From positions 1 through 8,162 of the forward strand of contig CAZGQY010000182.1 in the NCBI GenBank assembly GCA_964528035.1: DNA of 8,162 bases, in the 5' to 3' direction. This stretch comes from CAZGQY01 sp964528035. GTDB taxonomy: Bacteria > Pseudomonadota > Gammaproteobacteria > Methylococcales > UBA1147. This document shows positions 1 to 6,241 of this stretch, piece after piece. The notes under the pieces were generated by a model, which did not search any database, had not been told where the DNA came from, and saw nothing but the letters and a program-made list of their open reading frames with translations. The position numbers were made by a program, and so were the translations under genes. Every line of letters starts with the position of its first letter. Position 1 is the stretch's first letter.

Positions 1-1
1 G

Positions 2-109
2 AACAAACTAGGGATGGGGGCAATCAATACCGTCAATGATAAAGGACTTTATTGGCAGGAAAATGCCAATAAAATTGTTCAATTATATAGTCGTTTGCAG
101 CATAAATAG
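2..109 (+). CDS. C-terminal end of an unidentified protein (5' end outside window)
   Basis: An open frame enters from the left edge and ends at TAG 107-109, leaving 35 codons. The visible tail contains GAINTVNDKGLYWQENANKI and ends LYSRLQHK; it is mostly polar, with an amphipathic stretch at the end, and has no membrane segment. The frame is open from the first base and the codon use (AT-rich third positions) resembles the next gene, which supports a real gene end. The tail is too short to assign a family. Because the next gene is an asparagine-synthetase-like enzyme of the sort found in polysaccharide clusters, a glycosyl- or sulfotransferase is possible, but that is a guess from context only. 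Confidence 0.5.
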   Translation, partial: NKLGMGAINTVNDKGLYWQENANKIVQLYSRLQHK

Positions 110-179
110 CATGACGACTGTTAAGGGCGAATATCCTGGTTAGCCCGCTTCTAATACCCGTTGCCTAAGCCCAAATAAC

Positions 180-200
180 AAGAGCCTCATACTCTTTTTT
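180..200 (+). terminator. Weak rho-independent terminator candidate
   Basis: AAGAG (180-184) and CTCTT (192-196) can pair around a 7-base loop, and the run of T continues to 200. The stem is only 5 bp and AT-rich, so termination would be inefficient. It lies about 70 bases after the stop of the partial upstream gene and 55 bases before the next start, where a terminator would fit. Confidence 0.3.
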
Positions 201-255
201 AGGTGGTTCGGTGAGTTGTTGTTTTTTTTAACGATTTTCTCGTGAGTAAATATTA

Positions 256-2040
256 ATGACCTTATTCGCAGGTTCGACCGGTAAAAAATCATTAGACTTT
301 ATCAATAAGCTTAAAAAGCAGGGTTTTTTCGCCTCTGAAGAACGTTTGCTTATTGAAAATGCACCTTTTTTGGGCTGTGTCATCGAGAGTGATAATTGTA
401 TTAAAAACGATGATTTTTATGTCGCGGTTCTGGGTGGGCAGTATGGTCAAAATGAGTTGCGGAATATTTGGCAGAGTTATCAGCAGGGAAAAGATTATTT
501 GGCTTTGATCCACGGTGGATTTGTACTCATTCTGGCGGACTATCGAAAACAGAAGCTGGTTTTAGCGATAGATATTATTGGTCAGAAAAGCCTTTATTAT
601 GCTCAAACGTCAACAGGGTTGGTGTTTGGCTCTCACGCCGATGTTGTCATCGCACATCCGGATGTGAGTAATGAAATTTCATCGCAGAGTATTTATGATT
701 ATGTCTATTTCCACCAATGTCCCAGCCCTAATACAATTTATAGCAAGGTAAAAAAACTTGAAGGTTGCCAGGTTCTTAGTTTTCAAAATGAACTGTCTTT
801 GGATTACTATTGGCAGCCTGAATTTAAGGAAAAATTAAATGCCAGCCTGGCAGACACGGGTCAGGAATTACAGGCTACATTAGTAGACTCAGTAAGGCGG
901 TCTGTCACAAATATTGATGAAACAGGTGCTTTTTTGAGCGGTGGCCTGGATAGTTCGAGTGTTGTCGGTTCTTTGTCCAAGGTTTTTCCTGGGCAGGCGA
1001 AATCATTTTCTATGGGTTTTGCGGTTGATGGTTACGATGAAATTGAATACGCAAGAATGGCCGTTGAACGGTTTAATACCCAGCAATATGAATATTATGT
1101 AACACCCGCTGATACCGTTAATGCAATCTCCGATATTGCGGCTTATTATGATGAACCCTTTGGAAACTCATCAGCATTAGCGACCTATTATTGCGCAAAA
1201 TTGGCGAAAGAGAATGGAGTAAATACATTATTGGCTGGCGACGGGGGTGACGAGTTATTTGCGGGTAATGAGCGCTATACCACACAAATGCTGTTTGAAA
1301 AATACTATCTTATCCCGAAACCGTTAAGGAACCTTTTAAAGACCTGTTTATTTAATCTAAGTGATCCGTTATTAAAAAATAAAATACTGTTTAAAGGGAA
1401 GCGTTATATCGAACAGGCTGAAGTACCCCTTCCAGACAGATTGCAGGATTATAATTTTTTGCATAGGCATTTGGCGCAAGAAATATTTACAGAGGATTTT
1501 GTACAACAAATTGATACCAGTAAGCCATTGCAAAGTTTAGGTGAGAGCTACCATCGGCCAGAATCTGGAGCGAGTACATTAAATCGTATGTTGTTTATGG
1601 ATTGGAAATCGACTTTACATGATAACGATCTGGTTAAGGTGAATCGAATGACTGAGATGGTTGGTGTCGACGTTGCATATCCTTTATTGGATAAGGATGT
1701 AGTGTCATTATCTTGTTCGATTCCCTCCGATATAAAGATTAAAAATAGAAAATTACGTTGGTTTTATAAACAATCGATGCAGGGATTTTTACCCGATACG
1801 ATCCTCAATAAACCTAAACATGGATTCGGGCTGCCTTTTGGGATCTGGTTAAAAGATCATCAACCACTGAAAGAGCTTGCATATGACAGCATCAATAGCT
1901 TGAAAAAAAGGCCTTATTTTAGAGCCGAGTTTTTAGACCATGCTATTGAAATGCACCAAAGCGTTCATGCTGCTTACTATGGAGAATTGGTTTGGGTGTT
2001 AATGATGCTGGAATTGTGGTTTCAAGGAAAGAAACTATAG
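256..2040 (+). CDS. Asparagine-synthetase-like amidotransferase lacking the glutaminase Cys
   Basis: A 594-residue member of the class-II AsnB-like family. The C-terminal synthetase half is intact: the PP-loop SGGLDSS (228-234) binds ATP pyrophosphate, followed by YDEPFGNSSALATY (298-311), GDGGDELFAG (328-337), VNRMTEMVGVDVAYPLLD (462-479) and KPKHGFGLPF (519-528). The N-terminal half is a reduced GATase_7-type fold (about 50-135, with IDIIGQKSLYYA). It begins MTLFAG instead of MCGI, so the Cys2 nucleophile that frees ammonia from glutamine is absent. ATG 256 lies 6 bases after an in-frame TAA (247-249), and no upstream start exists; GTGAG (242-246) is a modest ribosome site. By family knowledge it should adenylate a carboxylate and then use free ammonia or another amine, as ammonia-dependent or lasso-cyclase-like relatives do. 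The substrate is unknown; amidation of a surface-polysaccharide sugar is plausible. Confidence 0.9.
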   Translation: MTLFAGSTGKKSLDFINKLKKQGFFASEERLLIENAPFLGCVIESDNCIKNDDFYVAVLGGQYGQNELRNIWQSYQQGKDYLALIHGGFVLILADYRKQKLVLAIDIIGQKSLYYAQTSTGLVFGSHADVVIAHPDVSNEISSQSIYDYVYFHQCPSPNTIYSKVKKLEGCQVLSFQNELSLDYYWQPEFKEKLNASLADTGQELQATLVDSVRRSVTNIDETGAFLSGGLDSSSVVGSLSKVFPGQAKSFSMGFAVDGYDEIEYARMAVERFNTQQYEYYVTPADTVNAISDIAAYYDEPFGNSSALATYYCAKLAKENGVNTLLAGDGGDELFAGNERYTTQMLFEKYYLIPKPLRNLLKTCLFNLSDPLLKNKILFKGKRYIEQAEVPLPDRLQDYNFLHRHLAQEIFTEDFVQQIDTSKPLQSLGESYHRPESGASTLNRMLFMDWKSTLHDNDLVKVNRMTEMVGVDVAYPLLDKDVVSLSCSIPSDIKIKNRKLRWFYKQSMQGFLPDTILNKPKHGFGLPFGIWLKDHQPLKELAYDSINSLKKRPYFRAEFLDHAIEMHQSVHAAYYGELVWVLMMLELWFQGKKL

Positions 2041-2141
2041 ATCGAACTATTGTCATTTGGTTATAGCCAGTCTTTAGCGGCTTCAAACTGATATTTCCTT
2101 TCTAAAATTAACCGGCTCATTGTCGGCAACAAATTAATTTC

Positions 2142-2720
2142 ATGAATAACAAAAATCTGTGTTTACTACTCTCTCTTTTTTTCTATACGACTGTTTCCTG
2201 GGCTCAATGTTTTGACGAAAACAAATCATTAAAAATAAATTTGGAAAATTGTCAACGATCGGCTGACCTTGGCGATGCAACTGCGCAATATACTCTAGGC
2301 CAGATGTATCGCAAGGGAGAAGGGGTTCCCGAAGATTTTAATAAATCCCTGTCCTTCTATAAAGCTGCTGCTGCTCAGGGTAATATTCCAGCGCTGTACA
2401 ATCTTGGCTGGATGTACGATATAGGTAATGGAGTGGAGAAGGATGAATCAGAAGCGATCAAATGGTATAGCCAAGCTGCAAACTTGGGTGATAAATATGC
2501 AGCGTTTAATCTGGGGTCAATCTACTATTCAAAAGGAAACCTGCCGGGTAGTTTTGTTGAAACCTACTTCTGGTTTGGTGTGGCCTTGTTGAATGGTAAT
2601 CCTAAAGCGCGTCGGTGGCAGAATAAAGTTGTAAAAAGAATGTCATTAGAAGAGCAACAGGAATCCGAGAAAAAGTTAAATCAATGGACACTGCAATATG
2701 CCCCGAGTACGGAGCGATAG
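2142..2720 (+). CDS. Secreted Sel1-like (SLR/TPR-type) repeat protein
   Basis: A 192-residue protein with a clear signal peptide: a basic start (MNNK), a hydrophobic core (6-18) and a likely cleavage after VSWA (residue 21). The mature part is built of Sel1-like helical repeats: about 44-79 (ATAQYTLGQMYRKGEGV), 80-115 (ALYNLGWMYDIGNGV) and a less regular third one at 116-152 (AAFNLGSIYYSKG). A charged C-terminal helix (about 158-182) follows. Cys23 and Cys37 could form a disulfide in the periplasm. Sel1 repeats serve protein-protein contacts and no enzyme activity is expected. ATG 2142 is the only usable start after the in-frame TAA at 2109-2111, but no strong ribosome site is visible. The gene lies 101 bases after the synthetase gene and may share its transcript. 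The partner cannot be inferred. Confidence 0.88.
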   Translation: MNNKNLCLLLSLFFYTTVSWAQCFDENKSLKINLENCQRSADLGDATAQYTLGQMYRKGEGVPEDFNKSLSFYKAAAAQGNIPALYNLGWMYDIGNGVEKDESEAIKWYSQAANLGDKYAAFNLGSIYYSKGNLPGSFVETYFWFGVALLNGNPKARRWQNKVVKRMSLEEQQESEKKLNQWTLQYAPSTER

Positions 2721-2858
2721 ATAGATAAAATGGCATTGGAATAACGTGTATTGTTGCAATGCACAATAACTTCCTTTAGTATTCTCAGTTTGTTAGGGTT
2801 GATTGGCTCCGTTGGGGCGGCTGCTTTTGGAGCCTGAAAATTGTCCGTCATGTATAGA

Positions 2859-2887
2859 ACCGACGAGTGCCGTCGGTATCAACCGAT
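2859..2887 (+). promoter_or_regulatory. Two mutually exclusive hairpins in the leader of the cell-wall hydrolase gene
   Basis: ACCGACG (2859-2865) pairs perfectly with CGTCGGT (2871-2877) around AGTGC. The same TCGGT (2873-2877) can instead pair with ACCGA (2882-2886) around a 4-base loop, extendable by a G-U pair. The second hairpin ends 2 bases before the purine-rich AAGGTGA (2889-2895) that precedes the start codon. The pairing is seen directly; a switching role is inference. Confidence 0.35.
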
Positions 2888-2908
2888 TAAGGTGAATTGA
2901 AGAATTTT

Positions 2909-3592
2909 ATGAGTATTCGTATCGTTTATGTTGCATGGTTATTTATGCTGATATCCATGTATTTAGTGGGTGGTTCTGTAGATCGAACCAGGGGCGGTGA
3001 AACGTTAATTTCTGCAAGTATTAAGCTTGCTGATGAAATATTGCTATCACGCTTAGAACAAGTAAGACAATTTACCCAGGGGATGAGTCTTGATATTCTA
3101 CTGGATGCAATTGAATCAAAGTCGGGATTAGGATTAACAGTTGATTCACGAATTGGAAGTGAAATAGCACAAGATAAGCAACCCCATACATTAACCGCGC
3201 ATGACCAATTACAGTGTCTGGCTCTAAATATTTATTTCGAAGCGCGTGGAGAAGGAAAATTAGGTCAACGCGCAGTGGGCCATGTAGTGATGAACAGAGT
3301 AGCAAGCTCGCGCTTTCCAACGACAATTTGTGCTGTTGTTCACCAAGGTGGCCAGGCTAAGCGTTACCGCTGTCAGTTTTCCTGGTGGTGTGATGGGCGG
3401 GCGGATATTCCCAGGAATCGTCGTTCATGGAATCGGGCCTTAAGTGTTGCTAAGGAAATTTACAACGAACGATGTAAGGATCCGACCAGCGGAGCTTTGT
3501 GGTATCACGCCGATTATGTGTTACCGTACTGGCACAAATCGTATGTCAAAGGAGCCAAAATAGGTCAGCATATTTTTTATCTGGTTGCTTGA
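2909..3592 (+). CDS. SleB-type cell wall hydrolase (Hydrolase_2 family), membrane-anchored
   Basis: A 227-residue protein whose C-terminal domain (about 101-225) matches the SleB/CwlJ Hydrolase_2 family, which cleaves peptidoglycan glycan strands. Landmarks are LNIYFEARGEG (106-116), where Glu111 is the likely catalytic acid, VGHVVMNRV (123-131), QFSWWCDG (156-163) and YHADYVLPYW (199-208), then IGQHIFY near the end. Residues 5-22 form one hydrophobic segment, read as an uncleaved signal anchor that places the enzyme in the periplasm. A polar linker (25-100) separates anchor and domain. The frame also offers TTG at 2897, but the purine-rich AAGGTGA ends only one base before it, so ATG 2909 is preferred. 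In Gram-negative bacteria these proteins are thought to remodel murein. The Sel1 gene lies 188 bases upstream on the same strand. Confidence 0.85.
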   Translation: MSIRIVYVAWLFMLISMYLVGGSVDRTRGGETLISASIKLADEILLSRLEQVRQFTQGMSLDILLDAIESKSGLGLTVDSRIGSEIAQDKQPHTLTAHDQLQCLALNIYFEARGEGKLGQRAVGHVVMNRVASSRFPTTICAVVHQGGQAKRYRCQFSWWCDGRADIPRNRRSWNRALSVAKEIYNERCKDPTSGALWYHADYVLPYWHKSYVKGAKIGQHIFYLVA

Positions 3593-3643
3593 TTTTCTGA
3601 GAAAAGAGTTTGTTGTTAGAGAAGTGGAGCAGTTCGGCTTAAA

Positions 3644-3658
3644 CGGAACACCATTCCG
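3644..3658 (-). terminator. Possible weak terminator after hda
   Basis: On the minus strand CGGAA-TGGTG-TTCCG forms a 5-bp stem followed by TTT. It lies about 60 bases beyond the hda stop in the convergent gap between hda and the hydrolase gene. Stem and T-run are short, so it is only a candidate. Confidence 0.25.
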
Positions 3659-3688
3659 GGCTTCATAATTATTTATCCTAACCGTGAT

Positions 3689-3707
3689 ACTGGATAGTCA
3701 GTCCAGT
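3689..3707. repeat. Short inverted repeat in the convergent gap
   Basis: ACTGGA (3689-3694) and TCCAGT (3702-3707) are perfect inverted copies around a 7-base loop, starting 10 bases beyond the hda stop. No T-run follows on either strand, so this is not a classical terminator. It may protect the 3' end of the hda message. Confidence 0.3.
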
Positions 3708-3716
3708 GTGTAAAGT

Positions 3717-4421
3717 TTACTGTTGTCCGCATTCCATCAAATATTTTTTCACGAATGGTATGGTCAATTTGCGTTGCGCGATCAAGGTGCCGCGTTCAAG
3801 GTTTTCCAACAAAAACCAGAGGGATGGCATATCACGCGCGTAGCGGTTTAACAAATAGCGTCCAACATTGGTGGGTAAATCGAAACCAAGAGCCTTTGCT
3901 TTGAATATCATTGCCTGGATTTTATCTGAATCATTCAGCGGATTCATGCGCAGAGTGACGCCCCACAATAATCGAGTGGCTAAGTCGGGAAGTTGTATGG
4001 CCAGATTATTTGGTGGGAGGTCGGCGCAGATTACCAATCGGTGGCCGTTATCGCGGTGGCGATTGAAAAAATTGAATAAGGCCGGTTCCCACTGGGTATC
4101 TCCAGCAATGGTTTGAATATCATCTATGCAAACCAGGGTGTAGCGATCAATTTCATCGAGTAATGCAGGATCAAAGGTGACAATCTGACGCAGCGGGATG
4201 TACATTGCTGTTCGATTTGACTCGTGTGCTTTTTTGCAACTGGCTTGTAATAAATGAGTTTTACCCAGCCCTGATTCTCCCCAAATAAATACAAGTTGCT
4301 CGCGACAATTTATTGCGTTTTTTTGCAGAGATTCTACGATTTCCCGGTTTGGCCCGGGATAAAATGTGTCAAAATCCTGGGCCTCCTGGTATTTAAAGGG
4401 TAGAGGAATTTGAACAGTCAT
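3717..4421 (-). CDS. hda: DnaA inactivator Hda (AAA+ family)
   Basis: A 234-residue protein, close to the E. coli Hda length. It starts with QIPLPF (4-9), the N-terminal clamp-binding motif by which Hda docks on the DNA polymerase beta clamp. The AAA+ core follows: Walker A GESGLGKT (48-55), Walker B VCIDD (97-101), a sensor-1 region around ICADLPP (131-137) and the arginine finger in DLATR (Arg150). No C-terminal DNA-binding domain is present, which separates Hda from full-length DnaA. With the DNA-loaded clamp Hda stimulates hydrolysis of DnaA-bound ATP after initiation and so prevents re-replication. It is the last gene of a four-gene operon; its ATG overlaps the stop of the DUF2069 gene by 4 bases (ATGA). 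No strong ribosome site is visible, so translation is probably coupled. Confidence 0.95.
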   Translation of the reverse strand: MTVQIPLPFKYQEAQDFDTFYPGPNREIVESLQKNAINCREQLVFIWGESGLGKTHLLQASCKKAHESNRTAMYIPLRQIVTFDPALLDEIDRYTLVCIDDIQTIAGDTQWEPALFNFFNRHRDNGHRLVICADLPPNNLAIQLPDLATRLLWGVTLRMNPLNDSDKIQAMIFKAKALGFDLPTNVGRYLLNRYARDMPSLWFLLENLERGTLIAQRKLTIPFVKKYLMECGQQ

Positions 4422-4768
4422 GTGGTATTTTTTGAAGTTGATTTCAGAAAGCTTATGATGCCAAAAAACAATAACATACTTGAAACGATTTCCAGCATAG
4501 CCAGAAACATTTCGTCAGAACCTGCGCCTGTTTCAGTGACACCGTGAACAAAATAAAAAAGACTTAAATACGCACTCCATACGAAAGATGTGACGCGACC
4601 ATGCAATAGCCCGCGCAACGGCAATAGAATTGGAATAAGAGTGATTCCTAACACGACTGCGACGGGTATTTGTTGCGGTGGCGAAAGCAGTGTCGGCCAC
4701 AGTAGAAGCAGAATCAACAAAGAAAAATATCCAAAGAGAGTCAGGGTGTATGCGTAGTTTCTATTCAC
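4418..4768 (-). CDS. DUF2069 inner-membrane protein
   Basis: A 116-residue, very hydrophobic protein with four predicted membrane helices at about 7-28, 34-54, 61-78 and 86-108. The SAYLSLFYFVHGV stretch (65-77) in helix 3 is typical of DUF2069, a family of unknown function found mostly in gammaproteobacteria beside wrbA and hda. The start codon is GTG, and its GTGA overlaps the wrbA stop; its own stop overlaps the hda start. Both overlaps point to translational coupling and fixed stoichiometry within the operon. There are no catalytic-looking residues and no signal peptide beyond helix 1. Confidence 0.88.
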   Translation of the reverse strand: MNRNYAYTLTLFGYFSLLILLLLWPTLLSPPQQIPVAVVLGITLIPILLPLRGLLHGRVTSFVWSAYLSLFYFVHGVTETGAGSDEMFLAMLEIVSSMLLFFGIISFLKSTSKNTT

Positions 4769-5364
4769 TTTTTCGCGTTAACGAGTGCCAGGGCGGTTGT
4801 TGCCAGACGAGTTCCCAAGTTTCGACATATTGACTTTTCATCTTCGTCCAGTCCCTTTATCTTTGCTCCCGATAAGTGACTGGGTCCGTAAGGTGTGCCA
4901 CCGGCAATAGTGTTCATTAACGCGGGTTCGCTGGACGGTACGCCAAGCAGTATCATGCCGTGATGCATGAGTGGCAACATCATGGACAGTAGCGTGGTCT
5001 CATGTCCTCCATGCATGCTGGAAACGGCCGTAAAGACACCAGCAGGTTTATCGGTCAATGCACCGGAGAACCATAGTTCACTGGTGTTATCCAGGAAATG
5101 TTTCATTGGAGCAGCCATATTCCCGAAATGAGTTGGACTACCCAGAGCCAGCCCGGAACAATTTTTTAAGTCGTCCAGGGTTGCATACGGGGAACCACTG
5201 TCCGGAATTTCTTCTTCTGTTGCTTCGCACACACTTGAGACTGCAGGAACGGTTCGTACAATTGCGCTGGCACCATCGATTTGATTAACGCCCCTGGCAA
5301 TGTAATTGGCCATTTCAGCGGTGGAGCCGTACTGGCTGTAATACAACACAAGAATATCAGCCAT
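4765..5364 (-). CDS. wrbA: WrbA-type FMN-dependent NAD(P)H:quinone oxidoreductase
   Basis: A 199-residue flavodoxin-like protein, the normal WrbA length. The FMN phosphate loop is SQYGST (10-15) after beta-strand ILVLYY. SPTHFGNMAAPMK (76-88) and SSMHGGHETT (115-124) form the other flavin-contacting loops, and GTPYGPSHLSG (156-166) is typical of the WrbA branch. WrbA tetramers carry out two-electron reduction of quinones with NAD(P)H, avoiding semiquinone radicals, and act in the cytoplasm. The ATG lies 2 bases after the arsC stop, and GGAAA in the arsC end can serve as ribosome site. The stop overlaps the following GTG start by 4 bases. Confidence 0.93.
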   Translation of the reverse strand: MADILVLYYSQYGSTAEMANYIARGVNQIDGASAIVRTVPAVSSVCEATEEEIPDSGSPYATLDDLKNCSGLALGSPTHFGNMAAPMKHFLDNTSELWFSGALTDKPAGVFTAVSSMHGGHETTLLSMMLPLMHHGMILLGVPSSEPALMNTIAGGTPYGPSHLSGAKIKGLDEDEKSICRNLGTRLATTALALVNAKK

Positions 5365-5366
5365 GA

Positions 5367-5714
5367 TTAAAATATTTCCAGAACATTTTCGGGTGGACGG
5401 CCAAGAGCCGCTTTTTCATCCACCAAAACAATGGGGCGTTCTATGATTTTGGGGTTTTCTACCATGCCTTGGATTAATGCAGCCCGATCCAGATTTGGGT
5501 CATCAAGCCCGGCAAGCTTGTATTCTGTTTCCTGTTTGCGAATGAGTTCGCGAGGTTGCATATTTAACGTGTTGAGGATATTGTTCAGATCTGCTGCATT
5601 GGGAGGTGATTTCAAATATTCGATTATTTCGGGTTCTACTCCTTTATCGCGTATGAGTTCTAAGGTTTGACGTGATTTGCTGCAGCGTGGATTGTGATAA
5701 ATTGTTACCTTCAT
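5367..5714 (-). CDS. arsC: ArsC-family arsenate reductase (glutaredoxin-type, YfgD-like)
   Basis: A 115-residue thioredoxin-fold protein of the ArsC/Spx family. It starts MKVTIYHNPRCSKS, placing the catalytic Cys at residue 11. The YLKSPP segment (53-58), ENPKIIERPIVL (86-97, with an Arg before the cis-Pro) and GRPPENVLEIF at the C-terminus match the ArsC reductase branch. Known enzymes reduce arsenate using glutathione and glutaredoxin. The copy next to wrbA and hda corresponds to E. coli YfgD, whose physiological role is not well proven, and no arsR, arsB or acr3 gene lies nearby, so a housekeeping redox role is as likely as resistance. It is the first gene of the operon. GAGAG about 4-8 bases before the ATG is a fair ribosome site. 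Confidence 0.92.
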   Translation of the reverse strand: MKVTIYHNPRCSKSRQTLELIRDKGVEPEIIEYLKSPPNAADLNNILNTLNMQPRELIRKQETEYKLAGLDDPNLDRAALIQGMVENPKIIERPIVLVDEKAALGRPPENVLEIF

Positions 5715-5744
5715 GTTTCTCTCAGAGTGTGTAAATGTCAGTGT

Positions 5745-5750
5745 ATTATA
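5745..5750 (-). promoter_or_regulatory. Predicted -10 box of the arsC-wrbA-DUF2069-hda operon
   Basis: The minus strand reads GGGTTATAATACAC here, a perfect TATAAT, placing transcription start near 5738 and a leader of about 24 bases before the arsC ATG. The -35 region around 5768-5773 matches TTGACA poorly, so an activator or an extended element may be needed. Confidence 0.5.
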
Positions 5751-5887
5751 ACCCTTCTGTATTCAACAATACACGATTTACACTATCCATCTTTTGGCCG
5801 AAACGGTCGTTGTAAATTATTGATAAATATTGCCATTAAATAAATATAACGCAAAACCTTCAAGCTAATTCTAAGCAGCACCAATGG

Positions 5888-5912
5888 TAAATTCTCAAAC
5901 GCGGAAGCTATA
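5888..5912 (+). repeat. Shortened copy of the flanking repeat
   Basis: TAAATTCTCA (5888-5897) is followed almost at once by CGCGGAAGCTAT (5900-5911). The full copy at 5928-5981 has the same two blocks (TAAATTCTCA and CGCGGTAGCTAT, 11 of 12 bases equal) separated by about 17 further bases. This copy therefore looks like the same repeat with its middle deleted, in the same orientation. Confidence 0.45.
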
Positions 5913-5927
5913 GTACTGATGCCGAAT

Positions 5928-5981
5928 GAGCGCATATAAATTCTCACAAAAATATGATTTTAGCGCGGTAGCTATTATTCC
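5928..5981 (+). repeat. Left arm of a ~55-bp inverted repeat flanking the SLC4-like gene
   Basis: GAGCGCATATAAATTCTCA (5928-5946) matches the reverse complement of 8075-8093 at 18 of 19 bases. AAATATGATTTTAGCGC, ending at 5966, matches the reverse complement of 8054-8070 at all 17 bases. A looser match runs on to 5981. The two arms enclose 2.2 kb. No transposase gene and no clear target-site duplication are visible. Confidence 0.75.
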
Positions 5982-6031
5982 AAATTTGGTTCCGACTGAA
6001 ATAATAAAATGCTAAATGTTCAGCATAGGAA

Positions 6032-6060
6032 TTGACAACGAAAATGCCGTCCATTAAATT
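6032..6060 (+). promoter_or_regulatory. Predicted promoter of the SLC4-like gene
   Basis: TTGACA (6032-6037), a perfect -35 box, is followed after 17 bases by TAAATT (6055-6060), 4 of 6 matches to TATAAT. Transcription would start near 6067, at the edge of the tandem 10-base repeats, leaving a leader of about 175 bases. Confidence 0.5.
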
Positions 6061-6063
6061 TCG

Positions 6064-6103
6064 AAAGCACTAAAAAGCACTAAAAAGCACTAAAAAGCAC
6101 TAA
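6064..6103 (+). repeat. Four perfect tandem copies of a 10-bp repeat
   Basis: AAAGCACTAA occurs four times without a mismatch, directly after the predicted promoter and about 140 bases before the start codon. A 10-base period is close to one helical turn, so the copies face the same side of the DNA. They could be operator sites or a slippage-prone tract. Confidence 0.9.
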
Positions 6104-6159
6104 ATATTAGTCTTTATTTGCTTTATAGTTATATCGCGAGTTCGTATAGGGGAGAATTC

Positions 6160-6179
6160 CTCAACTACAATTTGTTGAG
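6160..6179. repeat. Small inverted repeat in the SLC4-like leader
   Basis: CTCAAC (6160-6165) and GTTGAG (6174-6179) are perfect inverted copies with an 8-base gap. It could be a dimeric regulator site or a leader hairpin; no T-run follows. Confidence 0.35.
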
Positions 6180-6194
6180 TCACCCGCGTCGCTT

Positions 6195-6208
6195 AACTTT
6201 ACAAAGTT
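6195..6208. repeat. Palindrome 35 bases before the SLC4-like start
   Basis: AACTTT-AC-AAAGTT is a perfect 6+2+6 palindrome, and CAAAGTT recurs at 6223-6229. The symmetry resembles a dimeric-regulator half-site pair. The function is not known. Confidence 0.35.
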
Positions 6209-6241
6209 GACGTTTTTGTATCCAAAGTTTACAGGTGTTTA

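Larger units (their letters stand above)
5715..6241. other. 527-bp divergent intergenic region rich in repeats
   Basis: This gap separates the leftward arsC operon from the rightward SLC4-like gene. From left to right it holds the arsC promoter, two related copies of a dispersed repeat (5888-5912 and 5928-5981), a probable rightward promoter (6032-6060), four tandem 10-base repeats (6064-6103), two small inverted repeats (6160-6179 and 6195-6208) and a ribosome site, AGGTG (6233-6237). Open frames here are at most a dozen or so codons and none has a convincing ribosome site. I see no tRNA-like or transposase-like sequence. Confidence 0.7.

Noticed and set aside
292..513. Minus-strand frame of 73 codons inside the asparagine-synthetase-like gene
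   Set aside because: It has no ribosome site or recognisable motifs and is fully contained in a confidently assigned gene.
2749..2768. TATTGT / ACAATA inverted repeat after the Sel1 gene, considered as terminator
   Set aside because: The stem is 6 bp and AT-rich with no T-run following, so it is too weak to call.
2850..2900. A 16-codon open frame overlapping the TTG that begins the hydrolase frame
   Set aside because: It has no ribosome site and an unremarkable composition, and the same bases form the leader hairpins; a leader peptide cannot be supported.
3593..3605. TTTTC-TGA-GAAAA hairpin right after the hydrolase stop
   Set aside because: The stem is all but one pair A-T and only a broken T-rich stretch follows; it would hardly terminate transcription.
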